This document shows, piece after piece, positions 7,861 through 16,347 of a stretch of 32,543 bases of DNA (positions are counted from its first letter, which is position 1; each line of letters opens with the position of its first letter). The notes under the pieces were generated by a model. It saw only the letters and a list, made by a program, of their open reading frames with translations, was not told the origin of the DNA and did not search any database. A program made the translations under genes and the position numbers. The stretch comes from Spirochaetales bacterium (GTDB lineage Bacteria > Spirochaetota > Spirochaetia > DSM-27196 > SKKC01). The stretch covers positions 1 through 32,543 of the forward strand of contig SLIN01000255.1 in NCBI GenBank assembly GCA_007135605.1, in the 5' to 3' direction.

Positions 7861-7892
7861 TTGACGCTACCGACGCGGGCACCCGCTGTCAA
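7861..7892 (-). promoter_or_regulatory. argH promoter candidate with internal inverted repeats
   Basis: On the minus strand a perfect TTGACA (7892-7887), 17-bp spacer and TAGCGT (7869-7864), ending 11 nt before the argH ATG. The same stretch contains TTGAC/GTCAA (7861-7865, 7888-7892) and GCGGG/CCCGC (7875-7879, 7882-7886) as nested inverted repeats, which could be an operator. Confidence 0.45.
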
Positions 7893-7956
7893 TGAGTGCA
7901 TCGGGGGACACCGGCGGCGCGTGCTTACACACGTCGAAGTTCCGGCGCACCCGATG

Positions 7957-7985
7957 TACACAAGTGGGGCGGTTCGGGTTATTCT
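7957..7985 (+). promoter_or_regulatory. Promoter candidate for the gamma-glutamyltransferase gene
   Basis: TACACA (7957-7962), 17-bp spacer, TATTCT (7980-7985), 11 nt before the ATG at 7997. Each box matches four of six consensus bases. Confidence 0.35.
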
Positions 7986-7996
7986 GGGAACGTCCT

Positions 7997-10252
7997 ATGA
8001 GCAAGCAGCCCCCCTATCGCATTACATGTGTCGGTTCCGGCCGCTCGGCCGGACCAGGAACCGTCTTCGCCACGATCCTCGCAGCCGCAGCGTTGGTTCT
8101 CTCGGCCTGCGGACCCACAACGGTTCGCGACGGCGATTACATCGTATATACCGCCTCGTCGACGTCGGACGGGTGGCACGCCATCGTCCGGCTGGTTGTG
8201 GAAGATGCGGAGATCGCCGAGATCGACTTCGACTACTTGAACGAAAGGGGCGAAGTGCTCAGCGAACAGTCGGCGTGGCACGAGCGGCTTCGCGCCGCGT
8301 ACGGGACCGGACCGGCGGAAGCGTTCGAGCGCTTCGCCGATGAGTTGCGTCGCGAGCGGGAATTCGATCCGGAGGCGCACACGTACAACTCCGGAATCCT
8401 GCACGACGTTCGCCGCTACGGCGCAGCCGCAATAGCGGCAGCCACCGACGGCGAGGCGGGTGTTATCCGGCTTAGCGGCACGGAGCGGGAGGTAATCGCC
8501 GAAGGCGATATCGCGCCGGACGAGAACGCGCTCTGGACGGCGGTGAACGAGTATCTGCAGGGTGATTCACACCGGCGCCACCGGCGAGCCGTACGCGGAG
8601 GCCTTGTCGCCTCGGAGTCGCGTGGCGGTCTCGCCGCCGTTTCGCAGGATGAGCTGGCCACCGAAGCCGGAATGCGCGTGCTGGAAGCAGGCGGTACCGC
8701 CGCCGATGCGGTTTTCGCCATGTCGTCGGTGCTTTCGGTCGTCGAGCCGATGCTCTCGAGCGTTTTCGGAGGCGGTACGTGGCTGCTCTATTACGATGCG
8801 ACCGCCGACGAAGTAGTTTCGCTCGGTGGTGTCGGCCCGGTTCCGCAGGCGGCAAATATCGAGCGGTTCCAGGACTCGAGTTTTTTCGGACGACGCGGCA
8901 TTCATCGCGCGATCGTTCCCGGCGCGTGGGCGGGCTGGATGACGCTGCTGCGTGAGTACGGACGGACGTCGCTCGGCGATCTCATGAGCGATGCGGAGCG
9001 TATCGCACGCGAAGGTCACTCGATGCGGGCGATGACGAACCAGTACCTTTCAGGCCGGCGGGACGAGGTGCGTGGCTGGCCGTATGCTGCCGAGGTCTAT
9101 ATGCCCGGCGACCGGAATCTCCGGGCCGGCGACACAATTCGCCATGAGAACATGGCCGACACCTTCCGGTCGGTTCGACGGGCCTACGACGATGCGCGCT
9201 CGCAAGGTGAAATGGCGGCGCTCGACGCCGCCGAGGATCACTTCTATCGCGGGCGGATCGCCGAAGAAATCGCCCGTTTCTCCCGCGAGAACGGCGGACT
9301 GCTCACATACAGCGATTTCGCAAACTTCGACGGTGCTGATATTGTCGAGCCGATTTCGATCGACTATCGCGGCTACGATGTCTACCAGAACCCGCCCAAC
9401 AGCCAGGGAATCGTTATGTTACAGGCGCTCGGCATGTTGCGAAACTTCGATTTCTCCGGCCTCGGCCCGCACGATGCCGAAACCGTTCATCGTCAGGCGG
9501 AGGCGCTCAAACTCGGCTTCCTCGACCGCCATCGCTATATCGGCGATCCGGATTTCGTCGACATGGATATCGACTTTCTCCTCTCCGATGACTACCTGGC
9601 CGACCGTGCATCGCTGATCAGCCCGAACATCATCAGGAGGTGGCCGATGGACGATGTCGACAGCCTCATGGCGGACGCAGGGAACACGACCACACTGCAC
9701 GCGGTTGACCGCTATGGAAACGTTGCCTCGGTCACGACATCGATCGGAATCAGCTTTATCGTCGCCGGAGAAACCGGCATTCATATGAACGAGCGTATCA
9801 GTTTCATGAGCAACGATCCCGATCACCCGAATGCGATCGAACCGGGCAAGAGGGTCCGCCACACCTCGATGCCGTATCTGGTGTTCGACAACGGCCGCCC
9901 GTATATCGCCGGCGGAGTAACCGGGGCGGATTTCCAGCCGATGGGACAGCTCCAGCAGCTCATGCACATCGTAGACTTCGGAATGACACCGCAGGAGGCG
10001 GTCGAAGCGCCGCGATTCGACGTTCGCACCTTCCCGCAGACCTTCTTCCCGTACGCGGTTCAGAACCGGCTGCTGTTCGAGCCCGGATTCCCGGAGGGGA
10101 CGCGAAATATCCTCTCAAACCGCGGGCACGATACCGGAACCGGTACATACTGGGGCCACGCAACGGTCATTACCATAGACGACCATGCATCCGGCGACAT
10201 GCGCGTCGGCGCGGAAACGCGCGAGGTCGATGCGCTCGGGCTGGTCCGATAG
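7997..10252 (+). CDS. ggt: Gamma-glutamyltransferase lipoprotein with N-terminal FMN_bind-like domain
   Basis: 751 residues from the ATG at 7997, which gives a clean lipoprotein signal (lipobox LSAC, Cys38); the frame stays open upstream to 7892 without a signal. Residues 40-165 resemble the FMN_bind-like part of COG4939 lipoproteins: DGDYIVYTASSTSDGWHAIV, IAEIDFDYLNERGEVLSEQS and TGPAEAFERFADEL. The usual SGA(T/S) flavin-attachment motif is not seen. Residues 200-751 are gamma-glutamyltransferase: GGLVASESRGGLAAVSQDEL, LEAGGTAADAVFA, SVFGGGTWLLYY, the nucleophile region NTTTLHAVDRYGN with candidate Thr564, and GGVTGADFQPMGQLQ near the end. The enzyme hydrolyses or transfers gamma-glutamyl groups, for example from glutathione, after self-cleavage before the threonine. 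The usual TTH is TTT here, so activity needs checking. It diverges from argH. Confidence 0.85.
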   Translation: MSKQPPYRITCVGSGRSAGPGTVFATILAAAALVLSACGPTTVRDGDYIVYTASSTSDGWHAIVRLVVEDAEIAEIDFDYLNERGEVLSEQSAWHERLRAAYGTGPAEAFERFADELRREREFDPEAHTYNSGILHDVRRYGAAAIAAATDGEAGVIRLSGTEREVIAEGDIAPDENALWTAVNEYLQGDSHRRHRRAVRGGLVASESRGGLAAVSQDELATEAGMRVLEAGGTAADAVFAMSSVLSVVEPMLSSVFGGGTWLLYYDATADEVVSLGGVGPVPQAANIERFQDSSFFGRRGIHRAIVPGAWAGWMTLLREYGRTSLGDLMSDAERIAREGHSMRAMTNQYLSGRRDEVRGWPYAAEVYMPGDRNLRAGDTIRHENMADTFRSVRRAYDDARSQGEMAALDAAEDHFYRGRIAEEIARFSRENGGLLTYSDFANFDGADIVEPISIDYRGYDVYQNPPNSQGIVMLQALGMLRNFDFSGLGPHDAETVHRQAEALKLGFLDRHRYIGDPDFVDMDIDFLLSDDYLADRASLISPNIIRRWPMDDVDSLMADAGNTTTLHAVDRYGNVASVTTSIGISFIVAGETGIHMNERISFMSNDPDHPNAIEPGKRVRHTSMPYLVFDNGRPYIAGGVTGADFQPMGQLQQLMHIVDFGMTPQEAVEAPRFDVRTFPQTFFPYAVQNRLLFEPGFPEGTRNILSNRGHDTGTGTYWGHATVITIDDHASGDMRVGAETREVDALGLVR

Positions 10253-10254
10253 CC

Positions 10255-10272
10255 CCGCGCCGGGCGGCGCGG
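10255..10272. terminator. GC hairpin between ggt and the nitroreductase gene
   Basis: CCGCGCC (10255-10261), GGGC loop, GGCGCGG (10266-10272): a perfect 7-bp GC stem starting 3 bp after the ggt stop and before the convergent stop at 10292. There is no U-tract. Confidence 0.45.
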
Positions 10273-10291
10273 CGGCACTCCCATCATTTCG

Positions 10292-10855
10292 CTACTCGAA
10301 TGGAAACGCGCTTCGCGAGGCGACCTTGTTGACCGGCATGCGGGAGCGCTCGCTGTGCTCGCTTTCGAGGTGCTTTTCGCTGAGATGGTCCTCGCTCCCC
10401 GGATAGCCCACGGCGATCACGGTAATCAGAATTATCTCATCGTCGAGCCCGAGCGCCTCTTTGAGCGCCGGTGCGTCGAACCCCGCCATCGGGTGCACAT
10501 ACAGCCCTTCCCGCGTGCCCTGCAGAATCAGGTGAGCGGTCGCCATGCCGGTGTCGAAGAGCGCATAGTTGCGGTTCGCATTGAGCCGGCAGTCGTCCGC
10601 CTCGCGCGTGGCCACTGCGATCAGGACCGGCGCCTTTTTCGCCCAGTAGTTGCCACCGAGCAGATGCTCCTGCAGCGTCTCACGGATCTCGCCGGAGTCG
10701 CCGATCAGAAACCGCCACGGCTGCTTGTTCGAGCAGCTCGCCGCAAGGTGTGCGGCCTCGATCATGCGATCGACCGTCTCCCGCGGCACCGGTTTGTTCT
10801 CGTCAATTGCGCGCCTCGCCCTCCGGCCCGTGACTTCCTCGAGTATTTCGGCCAT
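10292..10855 (-). CDS. Nitroreductase-family FMN oxidoreductase
   Basis: 187 residues from the ATG at 10855, which has AAGGAG 8 nt upstream; a GTG at 10864 would overlap that site. Nitroreductase-fold enzymes bind FMN and reduce nitroaromatics, quinones or flavins with NAD(P)H. Visible features are the RRARRAI start, the FMN-phosphate site AASCSNKQPWRFLIG, NYWAKKAPVLIAVAT, the dimer region FDTGMATAHLILQGTREGLYVHPMAG and a C-terminal IAVGYPG. The substrate cannot be assigned. It lies 64 bp downstream of clpB in the same direction, and a hairpin at the clpB stop suggests partly separate expression. Confidence 0.85.
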   Translation of the reverse strand: MAEILEEVTGRRARRAIDENKPVPRETVDRMIEAAHLAASCSNKQPWRFLIGDSGEIRETLQEHLLGGNYWAKKAPVLIAVATREADDCRLNANRNYALFDTGMATAHLILQGTREGLYVHPMAGFDAPALKEALGLDDEIILITVIAVGYPGSEDHLSEKHLESEHSERSRMPVNKVASRSAFPFE

Positions 10856-10906
10856 CTGTGACACTCCTTATCGCGTAAGATTTGATGGATGATGATGCGT
10901 CGCCGG

Positions 10907-10934
10907 GCGGCGACCGCCGTCACGCGGTCACCGC
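10907..10934 (-). terminator. Hairpin enclosing the clpB stop codon
   Basis: Arms 10907-10917 and 10924-10934 pair over 11 bp in the clpB mRNA with one G-U wobble. The loop CGTCAC holds the TGA stop (10922-10920). No U-tract follows, so it may be a terminator or a 3'-end stabiliser. Confidence 0.45.
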
Positions 10935-13514
10935 TGCCTCCACCCTCTCGAAAGTCAGCTCCTCGCCGTCGACACCGACTCGGATCGTGTCGCCGTCGAC
11001 GAAATCGTCGCTGAGCAATCGTTTCGCCAGCGGATTCTGAAGCTTACTCGTGATCGCCCGCTTCAGCGGCCGCGCTCCGAACGCCGGATCGTACCCGATG
11101 CGCGCGATCAGCGCCCGTGCCTCCGGTGTAATATCGAGCTTCATCTTCCGTTCGGCAAGCCGCTGCTCGACACGCGCGACCTCGAGGTCGACGATCTTCG
11201 CGATCTGCTCCTCGCTCAGGCGATGGAACATGATGATCTCGTCGAGCCGGTTCAGGAACTCCGGCTTGAACGTGTTGTGAAGAAGCTGCCGGATCTGCGG
11301 CCAGCTCTCCTCCGGATCGTCGGCGCCGAGGATCACATCGCTTCCGAGGTTGCTCGTCATGATAATGATCGTGTTTCGAAAGTCGACTTGACGCCCCTGA
11401 CCGTCGGTCAGCCTTCCTTCATCGAGCAGCTGCAGCAGCACGTTGAACACGTCGGGATGCGCCTTCTCGATTTCGTCGAAAAGCAGCACCGAGTACGGGC
11501 GGCGCCGGACGACTTCGGTCAACTGACCGCCCTGTTCGTAGCCGACGTAGCCCGGTGGAGCGCCGATCAGGCGGCTGACCGAGTACTTCTCCATGTACTC
11601 GCTCATGTCGATCCGCGTGAGCGCCCGCTCGTCGTTGAAAAGGAAATCGGCGAGCGTCTTCGCGAGCTCGGTCTTTCCGACGCCGGTGGGACCGATGAAC
11701 ACGAACACACCGCTCGGCCGGTTCACGTCGCTCAGCCCACTCTTGTTCCGCCGGATCGCGTCGCTTACGGCGGTAATCGCCCGCTCCTGCCCGATTACGC
11801 GACGACCGAGGATACTCTCGAGCTCGAGTAGCTTCTGCATCTCGCTCTTGAGCATCTTGGAGACCGGAATGCCGGTCCACGTGGAGACAACTTTCGCCAC
11901 GTCCTCGTCGGTGACCTCCTCGCGCAGCAGTCGGTTCTCGGCGGAGAGCTCCTCCATCTCCTGTGTCTTGCGATCGAGCTCAACCTGCGCCTCCGGAATA
12001 AGACCGTGCTTGATCTCCGCGGCCCGGTTGAGATTCCCGGCGCGCTCCTCCTGCGCCTCTTCGATGTGCAGCTGCTCGATCCGTTGCTTGAGCTCGCGGA
12101 TCTGTTCGATGATGCTCTTCTCGTTCTGCCACTGCAGCTGCATCGCATCGCGCCGTCCGCGCAATTCGGAGAGCTCCTGCTCGATCTTCTCACGCCGTTC
12201 GGTACTCGCCGCGTCGGTCTCCTTGGAAAGCGCCTGTTTCTCGATGTCGAGCTGGAGAATCCTGCGCTCGAGCTGATCGAGCTCGACAGGCTGACTCTCG
12301 ATCTCCATCTTCAGTCGACTCGCCGCCTCGTCCACCAGATCGATCGCCTTGTCCGGCAGAAATCGTGCGGTAATATAGCGGTCGCTCAACGTCGCCGCGG
12401 CGATCAACGCCTCGTCGGTAATACGCACCCCGTGGTGCACCTCGTAGCGCTCCTTCAGCCCGCGCAGGATCGCGACGGTCGACTCGACGCTCGGCTCCCC
12501 GGTTATTACCATCTGGAAGCGCCGCTCGAGCGCCGCATCCTTCTCGATATGCTGCCGGTACTCGTCGAGCGTCGTCGCGCCGATACAGCGAAGCTCGCCG
12601 CGGGCGAGCGCCGGTTTCAGCAGATTCGACGCATCGACCGCACCCTCGGCGGCGCCGGCGCCGACGAGTGTATGCAGCTCGTCGATGAAAAGCACGATCT
12701 GTCCGTCGCTCTGCGAGATCTCGTTAATCACCCCTTTCAAGCGCTCTTCGAACTCGCCGCGGAACTTCGTTCCGGCGACGAGCGCGCCGAGGTCGAGGCC
12801 GAGCAGTCGCTTGTCCTTCAGGCTGTCGGGCACATCGCCGGAGACGATTCTGCGGGCAAGCCCTTCGGCGATCGCCGTCTTACCGACGCCCGGCTCACCA
12901 ATGAGCACCGGATTATTCTTCGTACGGCGACTGAGAACCTGCATCACCCTGCGGATCTCCTCGTCGCGGCCGATCACCGGATCGAGCTTCTCCCGCCGCG
13001 CGAGCGCGGTCAGATCGCGGCAGTACTTGTCGAGCACCTGATACTTGCTCTCCGGGTCCTGATCGGTCACCCGCTGATTTCCGCGCACACTCTTGAGCGC
13101 GCTCATGACCGCATCGCGCGTGATCCCGAGCCGCTTACATTTCTCACCGGCTGCGTGCTTCGACTCAAGAATCGCAAGCAGAAGGTGCTCGGTGGAGACG
13201 TAATCGTCCTTGAGATCGCCCGACTCCTTTTCGGCGCGGTTGAGAATGCCGGTCATCGAGGAGGCAAGCTGCATCTGCGCGCCTTCGCCGTGGACCTTCG
13301 GCTTGGCCTTCAGCAGCTGTTCGATCTCCTCCTCGACCGCGTGCCGGTCGACACCGATCCGGTCGAGCAGCGGGGGTATGACGCCCCCGTCCTGGCGGAG
13401 CATCGCCAGCAGCAGATGATCCGCATCCAGCGTCGCATGTTTGTGTTCCTGGACAATGCTTGAGGCCGCCTGCAGCGCCTCCTGTGCCTTTACTGTCATT
13501 CTATCGTAGTTCAT
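10920..13514 (-). CDS. clpB: ClpB disaggregase (Hsp100 AAA+ chaperone)
   Basis: 864 residues, normal for ClpB. The hexameric ATPase works with DnaK to pull apart protein aggregates in the cytoplasm. Domains in order: Clp N-terminal repeats (1-145), first AAA+ module with Walker A GEPGVGKT (206-213) and Walker B VLFIDEL (274-280), a long coiled-coil middle domain (about 405-530) rich in E, L and R that separates ClpB from ClpA/ClpC, and second AAA+ module with GPTGVGKT (608-615), [13 protein letters not shown] and a C-terminal FGARPLKR sensor-2 region. I chose [14 protein letters not shown] as the start. A second ATG 12 bp inside is possible. There is no clear Shine-Dalgarno and no CIRCE element upstream. 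Confidence 0.97.
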   Translation of the reverse strand: MNYDRMTVKAQEALQAASSIVQEHKHATLDADHLLLAMLRQDGGVIPPLLDRIGVDRHAVEEEIEQLLKAKPKVHGEGAQMQLASSMTGILNRAEKESGDLKDDYVSTEHLLLAILESKHAAGEKCKRLGITRDAVMSALKSVRGNQRVTDQDPESKYQVLDKYCRDLTALARREKLDPVIGRDEEIRRVMQVLSRRTKNNPVLIGEPGVGKTAIAEGLARRIVSGDVPDSLKDKRLLGLDLGALVAGTKFRGEFEERLKGVINEISQSDGQIVLFIDELHTLVGAGAAEGAVDASNLLKPALARGELRCIGATTLDEYRQHIEKDAALERRFQMVITGEPSVESTVAILRGLKERYEVHHGVRITDEALIAAATLSDRYITARFLPDKAIDLVDEAASRLKMEIESQPVELDQLERRILQLDIEKQALSKETDAASTERREKIEQELSELRGRRDAMQLQWQNEKSIIEQIRELKQRIEQLHIEEAQEERAGNLNRAAEIKHGLIPEAQVELDRKTQEMEELSAENRLLREEVTDEDVAKVVSTWTGIPVSKMLKSEMQKLLELESILGRRVIGQERAITAVSDAIRRNKSGLSDVNRPSGVFVFIGPTGVGKTELAKTLADFLFNDERALTRIDMSEYMEKYSVSRLIGAPPGYVGYEQGGQLTEVVRRRPYSVLLFDEIEKAHPDVFNVLLQLLDEGRLTDGQGRQVDFRNTIIIMTSNLGSDVILGADDPEESWPQIRQLLHNTFKPEFLNRLDEIIMFHRLSEEQIAKIVDLEVARVEQRLAERKMKLDITPEARALIARIGYDPAFGARPLKRAITSKLQNPLAKRLLSDDFVDGDTIRVGVDGEELTFERVEAAVTA

Positions 13515-13520
13515 ACTTCT

Positions 13521-13549
13521 AATATCTCCACAATCTGTAGCAACGGCAA
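13521..13549 (-). promoter_or_regulatory. clpB promoter candidate
   Basis: On the minus strand TTGCCG (13549-13544), 17-bp spacer, GATATT (13526-13521), only 6 nt before the ATG at 13514. If real, the clpB mRNA is leaderless. Confidence 0.35.
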
Positions 13550-13613
13550 GCGAAAACTACCGTGGCGGTCGTCTCCAACGAGGGGCTGCGAGTGCCGCCA
13601 CAGCCGAAGCCGC

Positions 13614-13643
13614 TTGTCATACGCCGCGCCGGGCGACTATCCT
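13614..13643 (+). promoter_or_regulatory. Promoter candidate for the DUF3783-hisC operon
   Basis: TTGTCA (13614-13619, five of six consensus), 18-bp spacer, TATCCT (13638-13643), 6 nt before the ATG at 13650. No Shine-Dalgarno separates them. Confidence 0.45.
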
Positions 13644-13649
13644 TGCGCC

Positions 13650-13967
13650 ATGTCCGAACAATCGAAATCTCGGGACGAGAAGCACCCGTCGCTCGAGAAC
13701 AAAGTCGTAATCATGAACGGCTTCAGCTACGAAGAAATTACCAGGATCATGCGTGCGGTCAAGGCTCTTTTCGATAATCCACGCGACCTTATTTTCGCGA
13801 AGACCACCGACAGCAGCCTCGAGATGAAATTGAGCGATCTCATCATCGACATGAGCGAAGACCACGAGTATCTCAAGAACAATCCGCCCAACGTGAACAG
13901 CCGCGGCGGCGCCGGAAACGGCGAGACCGACGATACGGGCTCCGGAAGCGGCGGAACCGACGCATGA
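13650..13967 (+). CDS. DUF3783-like small protein
   Basis: 105 residues from the ATG at 13650; an upstream TTG at 13614 lies inside a promoter-like hexamer and is less likely. The core KVVIMNGFSYEEITRIMRAV, FDNPRDLIFAKTTDSSLEMK and LIIDMSEDHEYLKNNPP matches the pattern of DUF3783 proteins, which have an alpha/beta core with a conserved MNGF motif and no known activity. The last 20 residues are a Gly/Ser/Asp/Thr-rich flexible tail. The stop overlaps the hisC start as ATGA, so the genes are translationally coupled. A regulatory link to histidine synthesis cannot be read from the sequence. Confidence 0.75.
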   Translation: MSEQSKSRDEKHPSLENKVVIMNGFSYEEITRIMRAVKALFDNPRDLIFAKTTDSSLEMKLSDLIIDMSEDHEYLKNNPPNVNSRGGAGNGETDDTGSGSGGTDA

Positions 13968-15061
13968 AGATAAAGCCGAATATCGAGCCGATGAAGCCCT
14001 ATACCCCCGGCAAGCGCGCGCCGGGGGGAATCAAGCTGTCGAGCAACGAGAACCCGCTCGGCCCCTCACCGGCCGCTATCGACGCCCTTCGCGCCGCCTC
14101 CGAATCGATCCATATCTACCCCGACCAGCTCGGCGAGCCGTTGCTGCAAAGATTGGCCGACACGCTCGAGCTCGACCCGTCGCGCCTCATTATCGGTAAC
14201 GGCTCCGACGAGCTCATGGTGCTCGCCTGCGCGGCCTATCTCGATCGCGGCGAAAACAGCATATGCGCCCGACACACCTTCAGCCAGTACGAGTACGCCA
14301 CGCGTCTCTTCTCCGCCGAGTACCGCCCGGTGTCGATGCGCGACTATCGATTCGACGCCGACGCGATCGTGTCGGCCGTAGATGAAAGCACGCGCGTGGT
14401 CTGGCTCTGCAACCCGAACAACCCCACCGGTACGGCCATGCCGCCGGCGGAAATCGACCGTATTCTCCGGTCGCTCGATCCGGCGATCCTCGTGATTCTC
14501 GACGAGGCGTACCACGATTATGTGGATGATGATGAATTGCGCCTCGAGACCCGACGCCTCGTCGATCGGTACCCGAACCTGCTGGCGTTACGCACATTCT
14601 CGAAGATCTACGGACTTGCGGCGCTACGCGTCGGGTACGGCTTCGGCTCGGCCGAAGTCATCGAAGGTATGCGCAGAGTGAAGCAACCGTTTAACGTCAA
14701 CGGGCCGGCGATCGCCGCGGCCCACGCCGCACTCGGCGACCGCGGACACTACGAGCGCTCCCTCGAGGTGAATTGCACGGGCAAGCGGAGGCTGTACGAG
14801 CGCTTCGCGGCACTCGACGTCGAATACCTCGAAACGCAGGCGAATTTCGTGACAATCCGGCTACCGTTCAACGCAACGCCGTTCGCCGCGCAGATGCTCG
14901 ACGAGGGAGTCGCGGTGCGACCGCTTGCCTCGTTCGGCCTTCCGGATTGGGTTCGGGTTACCGTAGGAACGAACGAGCAGCTTGGCCGCTTCTTTGAGGC
15001 TTTCGAGCCGGCGCTCGAACGGACCCGCCGCCGGCGGGGGGCAGCGCGCGACGGCACGTGA
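13964..15061 (+). CDS. hisC: Histidinol-phosphate aminotransferase
   Basis: 365 residues, class-II-type PLP aminotransferase that converts imidazole-acetol phosphate and glutamate to histidinol phosphate. Motifs in order: SSNENPLGPSP (26-36), IYPD, IGNGSDELM (77-85), the PLP-pocket NPNNPTG (150-156), DEAYHDYV (180-187) and the lysine motif RTFSKIYGLAALRVGYG, with Lys214 forming the Schiff base. The substrate-phosphate-binding arginine is probably in the C-terminal WVRVTVGT segment. Related enzymes acting on aromatic amino acids share these motifs, so the exact in vivo substrate is likely but not certain. It is coupled to the DUF3783 gene. No other his gene is in the window. Confidence 0.9.
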   Translation: MKIKPNIEPMKPYTPGKRAPGGIKLSSNENPLGPSPAAIDALRAASESIHIYPDQLGEPLLQRLADTLELDPSRLIIGNGSDELMVLACAAYLDRGENSICARHTFSQYEYATRLFSAEYRPVSMRDYRFDADAIVSAVDESTRVVWLCNPNNPTGTAMPPAEIDRILRSLDPAILVILDEAYHDYVDDDELRLETRRLVDRYPNLLALRTFSKIYGLAALRVGYGFGSAEVIEGMRRVKQPFNVNGPAIAAAHAALGDRGHYERSLEVNCTGKRRLYERFAALDVEYLETQANFVTIRLPFNATPFAAQMLDEGVAVRPLASFGLPDWVRVTVGTNEQLGRFFEAFEPALERTRRRRGAARDGT

Positions 15062-15062
15062 T

Positions 15063-15081
15063 CCGGCGGCGCGGCCGCCGG
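15063..15081 (+). terminator. Perfect GC hairpin after hisC
   Basis: CCGGCGGC (15063-15070), GCG loop, GCCGCCGG (15074-15081), 2 bp after the hisC stop. Eight perfect GC pairs, no U-tract. Confidence 0.5.
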
Positions 15082-15120
15082 GACACGACGGTGGCGCCGG
15101 CGAACGACCGCCGAGCGCTA

Positions 15121-15150
15121 TTGAAGACCTCGCCGAGTTCGGTGTACGCT
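15121..15150 (+). promoter_or_regulatory. Weak promoter candidate for the Mrp antiporter operon
   Basis: TTGAAG (15121-15126), 18-bp spacer, TACGCT (15145-15150), lying between the hisC hairpin and mnhE. The -10 match is poor. Confidence 0.25.
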
Positions 15151-15187
15151 CACGCGGATTCCGCACCACGATAGCGAGGAAGCACCC

Positions 15188-15739
15188 ATCACACTGCAGA
15201 GAATCGGGAATTCGGCGGTAACGCTGCTGGTCCTGCTGGTAAGCTGGATTCTGTGGAACGAGTCCGTCGAGCTGAAAGTCATCATTCAGGGTGTCATCTT
15301 CGCCCTGATCAGTCTCATAGTTACCGACCGCTATCTGCTCAGGGGTTCGTATTCCGACCAGTATCGTGTCCGGCCGTGGGTAATCGTGCGTTACATCGCG
15401 GTGGTGTTTGTGGAGATTTACAAGGCCGGATTCCATGCAATCCGGTTGACGCTGACCGATCGCCTGAATCTCGGAATTGTGGAAATCGCAACCCGAAGGC
15501 GCAGCGACATCCACGGCACCTTTATCGCCAATGCGATTACGCTGACTCCCGGAACGGTCACGATCGATTACGACGACGGAACACTTAAAGTCGTATGGAT
15601 GGATTGTCAGACCGACGACCCGGAGCTTGCCGGCGAAATAATCAAGGGGAACTTCGAGCGCGTGTTCGCCGATTCGGTGAAGCCGATCATTGAGCCGGCG
15701 GGAACAGATGACATCGATTACAAAGGAGGAGATAGCTGA
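15188..15739 (+). CDS. mnhE: Na+/H+ antiporter subunit MnhE (MrpE), non-canonical start
   Basis: About 183 residues if translation starts at the ATC at 15188, 7 nt after GCGAGGA. The frame has no ATG, GTG or TTG between the upstream stop at 15122 and a GTG at 15386, which would delete the first two helices. CTG at 15194 is the other option. MnhE motifs are clear: LLVSWILW and GVIFALISLIVTDRYLL (helices 1-2), VVFVEIYKAGFHA (helix 3), then the soluble hallmark ANAITLTPGTVTIDYDDGTL.V.WMD. The subunit is part of the multisubunit membrane complex that expels Na+ in exchange for protons. It is the first gene of an eight-gene operon. The stop abuts the mnhF GTG, and the AAGGAGGAG site for mnhF lies inside the mnhE end. 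Confidence 0.85.
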   Translation: MTLQRIGNSAVTLLVLLVSWILWNESVELKVIIQGVIFALISLIVTDRYLLRGSYSDQYRVRPWVIVRYIAVVFVEIYKAGFHAIRLTLTDRLNLGIVEIATRRRSDIHGTFIANAITLTPGTVTIDYDDGTLKVVWMDCQTDDPELAGEIIKGNFERVFADSVKPIIEPAGTDDIDYKGGDS

Positions 15740-16000
15740 GTGAGCATCGAAATCGTGGCTTTATCCGTTCTCGTGGTTCTCATTCTCGGCACAATCGTAC
15801 GGATCGCAATCGGTCCGACCACTTGGGATCGCTTGATCGGTATCGGGCTGATCGCGAGCAAAGTGACGATTGCGGCGGTGATCATGGCGCTCTACTTCGA
15901 GGAGAGCTACATCCTCGATGTGGCGCTCATCATCGCTATTATCGGTTTCCTCGCGAAAGTGCTCATTGCGAGGTACATCGAGAGATCGGGTAACGTGTAA
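15740..16000 (+). CDS. mnhF: Na+/H+ antiporter subunit MnhF (MrpF)
   Basis: 86 residues, three hydrophobic helices, the normal size for MrpF. Pattern: IVALSVLVVLILGTIVRIAI, then GPTTWDRLIGIGLIASKVTI, which matches the family's RGP.. DR..ALD.. region, then YILDVALIIAIIGFLAKVLI. It starts at GTG directly after the mnhE stop with AAGGAGGAG upstream. Its TAA stop overlaps the ATG of mnhG by one base. It is an integral subunit of the cation/proton antiporter. Confidence 0.9.
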   Translation: MSIEIVALSVLVVLILGTIVRIAIGPTTWDRLIGIGLIASKVTIAAVIMALYFEESYILDVALIIAIIGFLAKVLIARYIERSGNV

Positions 16001-16347
16001 TGGATATCGCCGGCCGGATTCCGACATTCGTCGGAGCTACGTTAATTATATCCGGGCTGATTATGCTCGGCTTCGGTGTGTATGCAATTCTGAAGCTCGA
16101 TCGATTCTACGCCCGATTGGTAGTCACGTCGAAGGTCGAATCGATGGGATTCATCACCATCCTCATCGGCGCGATGGTGCTTACCGGTTTTTCCTTCTTC
16201 TCGGTGAAGATCCTGCTCATCCTTATCTTCGAGATGCTTACGCTCCCGGTCGGCTCTCACGCGATCGCGCGCTCGGCGTACGCCAACGGATATCGAGCCA
16301 GGACATTGATCCGCCGGAAGACGGAGAGGTCGATTCACGATGCTTGA
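16000..16347 (+). CDS. mnhG: Na+/H+ antiporter subunit MnhG (MrpG)
   Basis: 115 residues, three helices. The family pattern is clear: LGFGVYAILKLDRFYARLVVTSKVESMGFITILIGAM (three segments of the MrpG/PhaG domain), then helix 3 ILLILIFEMLTLPVGSHAIARSAY. The MrpG family typically reads L.R.pD.y.RlHa..k..tlG; here the position corresponding to the usual HA is VV. It is translationally coupled to its neighbours: TAATG overlap with mnhF and an 8-bp overlap with the next gene. Confidence 0.9.
   Translation: MDIAGRIPTFVGATLIISGLIMLGFGVYAILKLDRFYARLVVTSKVESMGFITILIGAMVLTGFSFFSVKILLILIFEMLTLPVGSHAIARSAYANGYRARTLIRRKTERSIHDA

Noticed and set aside
6392-7864. Long plus-strand frame antisense to argH
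   Set aside because: argH is unambiguous on the other strand; the antisense translation has no motif.
13515-13560. CIRCE/HrcA operator upstream of clpB
   Set aside because: No TTAGCACTC/GAGTGCTAA inverted repeat is present.
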